Shown in pieces: positions 23,545-24,613 of a stretch of DNA of 24,613 nucleotides. The notes beneath the pieces were generated by a model. It ran no database searches, had not been told where the DNA came from, and was given only the letters and a program-made list of their open reading frames with translations. The stretch lies in the NCBI GenBank assembly GCA_013911195.1, contig JACETS010000016.1, positions 1 through 24,613 on the forward strand, written 5' to 3'. A program made the position numbers and the translations under genes. Within the stretch, counting starts at the first letter, position 1; each line of letters opens with the position of its first letter. Origin of the DNA: Verrucomicrobiales bacterium (GTDB taxonomy: Bacteria; Verrucomicrobiota; Verrucomicrobiia; Verrucomicrobiales; DEV007).

Positions 23545-24279
23545 TTAATTATTTGTGGAGCATTCACTACAAACTGCATGCAGATTAATCTTTTCAATTT
23601 TATATTGTGCTGCATCAATATAAATCATACTGCCGTATGAAGGTTTGCTGAAATTGGTTAGCGCTTTAATTCCCTCAATAGTACCAATTTGAGCAACTAG
23701 AGAGGATACAGCAGCCAATACGGGAAATTTTCTTTTCCAATGAGTTGGAGGTTCATTATAAATGCATTTAAGGCAAGGTGATTGATTGATTAAGATAGGT
23801 ATCACTCGTCCCTCCATGGCATACATTGAGCAATCAATTAACGGAATACCTTTTTTGAGACAGCCACCGTTAAGAGCAAACCTTTCTTTAAAAAGAGGAG
23901 CGCATCCAAATGCAATGTCCACATCGGATAATAAGTCATCAACGTTATCAACATTAATATTTTCATTATGCGTTATTACATCAATATCATGATTGAAATT
24001 CTTAAGTGTTTTATAAGCCGAATCTACTCTTGGTTTATTCAAGGAATGGCCAGACATTAATATTTGTCTGTTAAGATCATCCTGACGTAAATTCCCTTGA
24101 TGGGCTAATATAATTTTACCTATACCTGCAGCGGCAAGACTTAAAGCTACAGCTCCACCCATACCACCTACGCGACTGACCAGAGCTGTTGATTTACGAA
24201 GAATAGCTTGTTCATTAATACTGAAACCTGGCAAATCTAGTTGCCAAGAATAAGTCTCTTTATCTTTGTTGCTTAGCAT
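23545..24279 (-). CDS. HesA/MoeB/ThiF-family E1-like protein
   Basis: A 244-residue E1-like protein (start ATG 24277-24279, 4 bp after the moaD stop, with GGTGGG 7 nt upstream; a longer TTG start at 24297 is possible). MoeB/HesA/ThiF proteins adenylate the C-terminus of MoaD- or ThiS-like carriers. The Rossmann core 'VSRVGGMGG' and 'DDLNRQ' are present, and zinc knuckles are Cys169/Cys172 and Cys237/Cys240. Against E. coli MoeB, however, Arg14 is Trp12, Lys86 is Arg84 and Asp130 is Pro128 ('CAPLF'); Arg73 is kept as Arg71. The wording 'GNLRQDDLNRQ', 'KPRVDSA' and 'PCLKCIYNEPP' recalls HesA of nif clusters more than MoeB. Its place between moaD and modA supports a molybdenum role. Confidence 0.82.
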   Translation of the reverse strand: MLSNKDKETYSWQLDLPGFSINEQAILRKSTALVSRVGGMGGAVALSLAAAGIGKIILAHQGNLRQDDLNRQILMSGHSLNKPRVDSAYKTLKNFNHDIDVITHNENINVDNVDDLLSDVDIAFGCAPLFKERFALNGGCLKKGIPLIDCSMYAMEGRVIPILINQSPCLKCIYNEPPTHWKRKFPVLAAVSSLVAQIGTIEGIKALTNFSKPSYGSMIYIDAAQYKIEKINLHAVCSECSTNN

Positions 24280-24283
24280 AGAA

Positions 24284-24562
24284 TTACCCACCAGCAATGG
24301 GTGGAAACAAAGTAATTTCGCAGTCTTTATCGATTGTTATAGCTGACAAATCAATAACTTGATTATTGTCAACGGCTATCAATAATGAATTTCTAAAATT
24401 ATTATTTTCATCAAAAATAAAATCATTAAGAGTTGTATCTTTCCCTTTAGTCAAATTAGTTAGTAAATCGATAAGTGAGATTGGCGAAGCGATTGTTATT
24501 TCTTCTGTTGTCGAATCAATATGATTAGCTAACTGGCCTCTATAATGAATTTTAATATTCAC
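24284..24562 (-). CDS. moaD: MoaD-like sulfur carrier protein
   Basis: A 92-residue ubiquitin-fold protein, the small subunit of molybdopterin synthase. It ends in the classic 'LFPPIAGG', whose terminal Gly-Gly is adenylated by an E1 (MoeB) and turned into a thiocarboxylate that supplies sulfur to precursor Z. It also has a typical first strand 'NIKIHYRGQLA' and 'IDLSAITIDKDCEITLF'. The start is a GTG at 24560-24562, as the frame runs upstream to the window edge region without an ATG. The stop at 24284-24286 lies 4 bp ahead of the chosen start of the E1-like gene. The partner moaE is not in the window. Confidence 0.88.
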   Translation of the reverse strand: MNIKIHYRGQLANHIDSTTEEITIASPISLIDLLTNLTKGKDTTLNDFIFDENNNFRNSLLIAVDNNQVIDLSAITIDKDCEITLFPPIAGG

Positions 24563-24613
24563 TGATCGGAATTTGTGTTTTTTCGACTTTAAATATAGTA
24601 GTTTAAATACTAA

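Overview
The window carries 22 protein-coding genes on low-GC, AT-rich, tightly packed DNA. I see no rRNA, tRNA, CRISPR array, insertion sequence or phage gene. Most genes are housekeeping or biosynthetic. I tentatively place the organism in the PVC superphylum, most likely a low-GC, probably aquatic Verrucomicrobiota. The reasons are the adjacent gyrB-gyrA pair with a non-proteobacterial quinolone region, a cysteine-free family-4-like uracil-DNA glycosylase, a secreted PQQ-type propeller, and a HemN-like/UbiC-like pair of a kind I recall from Planctomycetes and Verrucomicrobia. This rests on remembered family patterns, not on a search.

Layout, left to right. (1) 51-3086, minus strand: a UbiC (chorismate lyase)-like protein overlapped by a HemN/HemW-like radical SAM enzyme, preceded by an exported eight-bladed propeller protein. 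(2) 3143-4799, plus strand: a double zinc-ribbon protein, a small membrane protein and the glycosylase. (3) 4802-9987, minus strand: gyrB-gyrA. (4) 9988-10340: the only sizeable non-coding stretch, with a candidate gyrB promoter, a 13-bp palindrome at its predicted start point and phased A-tracts. (5) 10341-11288: nadA. (6) 11278-14015, minus strand: degenerate receiver protein, trpF, leuB and a MauE/DoxX membrane protein. (7) 14075-16942: uvrA. (8) 16947-20611, minus strand: glnS, coupled by a 4-bp overlap to a class II aldolase/short-chain dehydrogenase fusion. (9) 20708-21196: a GNAT acetyltransferase. (10) 21176-24562, minus strand: a molybdenum operon, moaD - HesA/MoeB-like E1 - modA - modB - modC.

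How the genes work together. GyrB and GyrA form one enzyme. UvrA and the glycosylase are DNA repair proteins. TrpF, LeuB and NadA imply tryptophan, leucine and NAD synthesis, but none sits in a full pathway operon. The right-hand operon couples molybdate import to a MoaD sulfur carrier and an unusual E1-like partner.

The signals most worth following are the HesA-like E1 with altered adenylation residues beside an intact MoaD tail, the radical SAM/chorismate-lyase-like pair at the left edge, the iron-sulfur-less glycosylase, the receiver domain without its phospho-acceptor, and two genome-style traits: almost no Shine-Dalgarno sequences, and convergent genes that abut or overlap.
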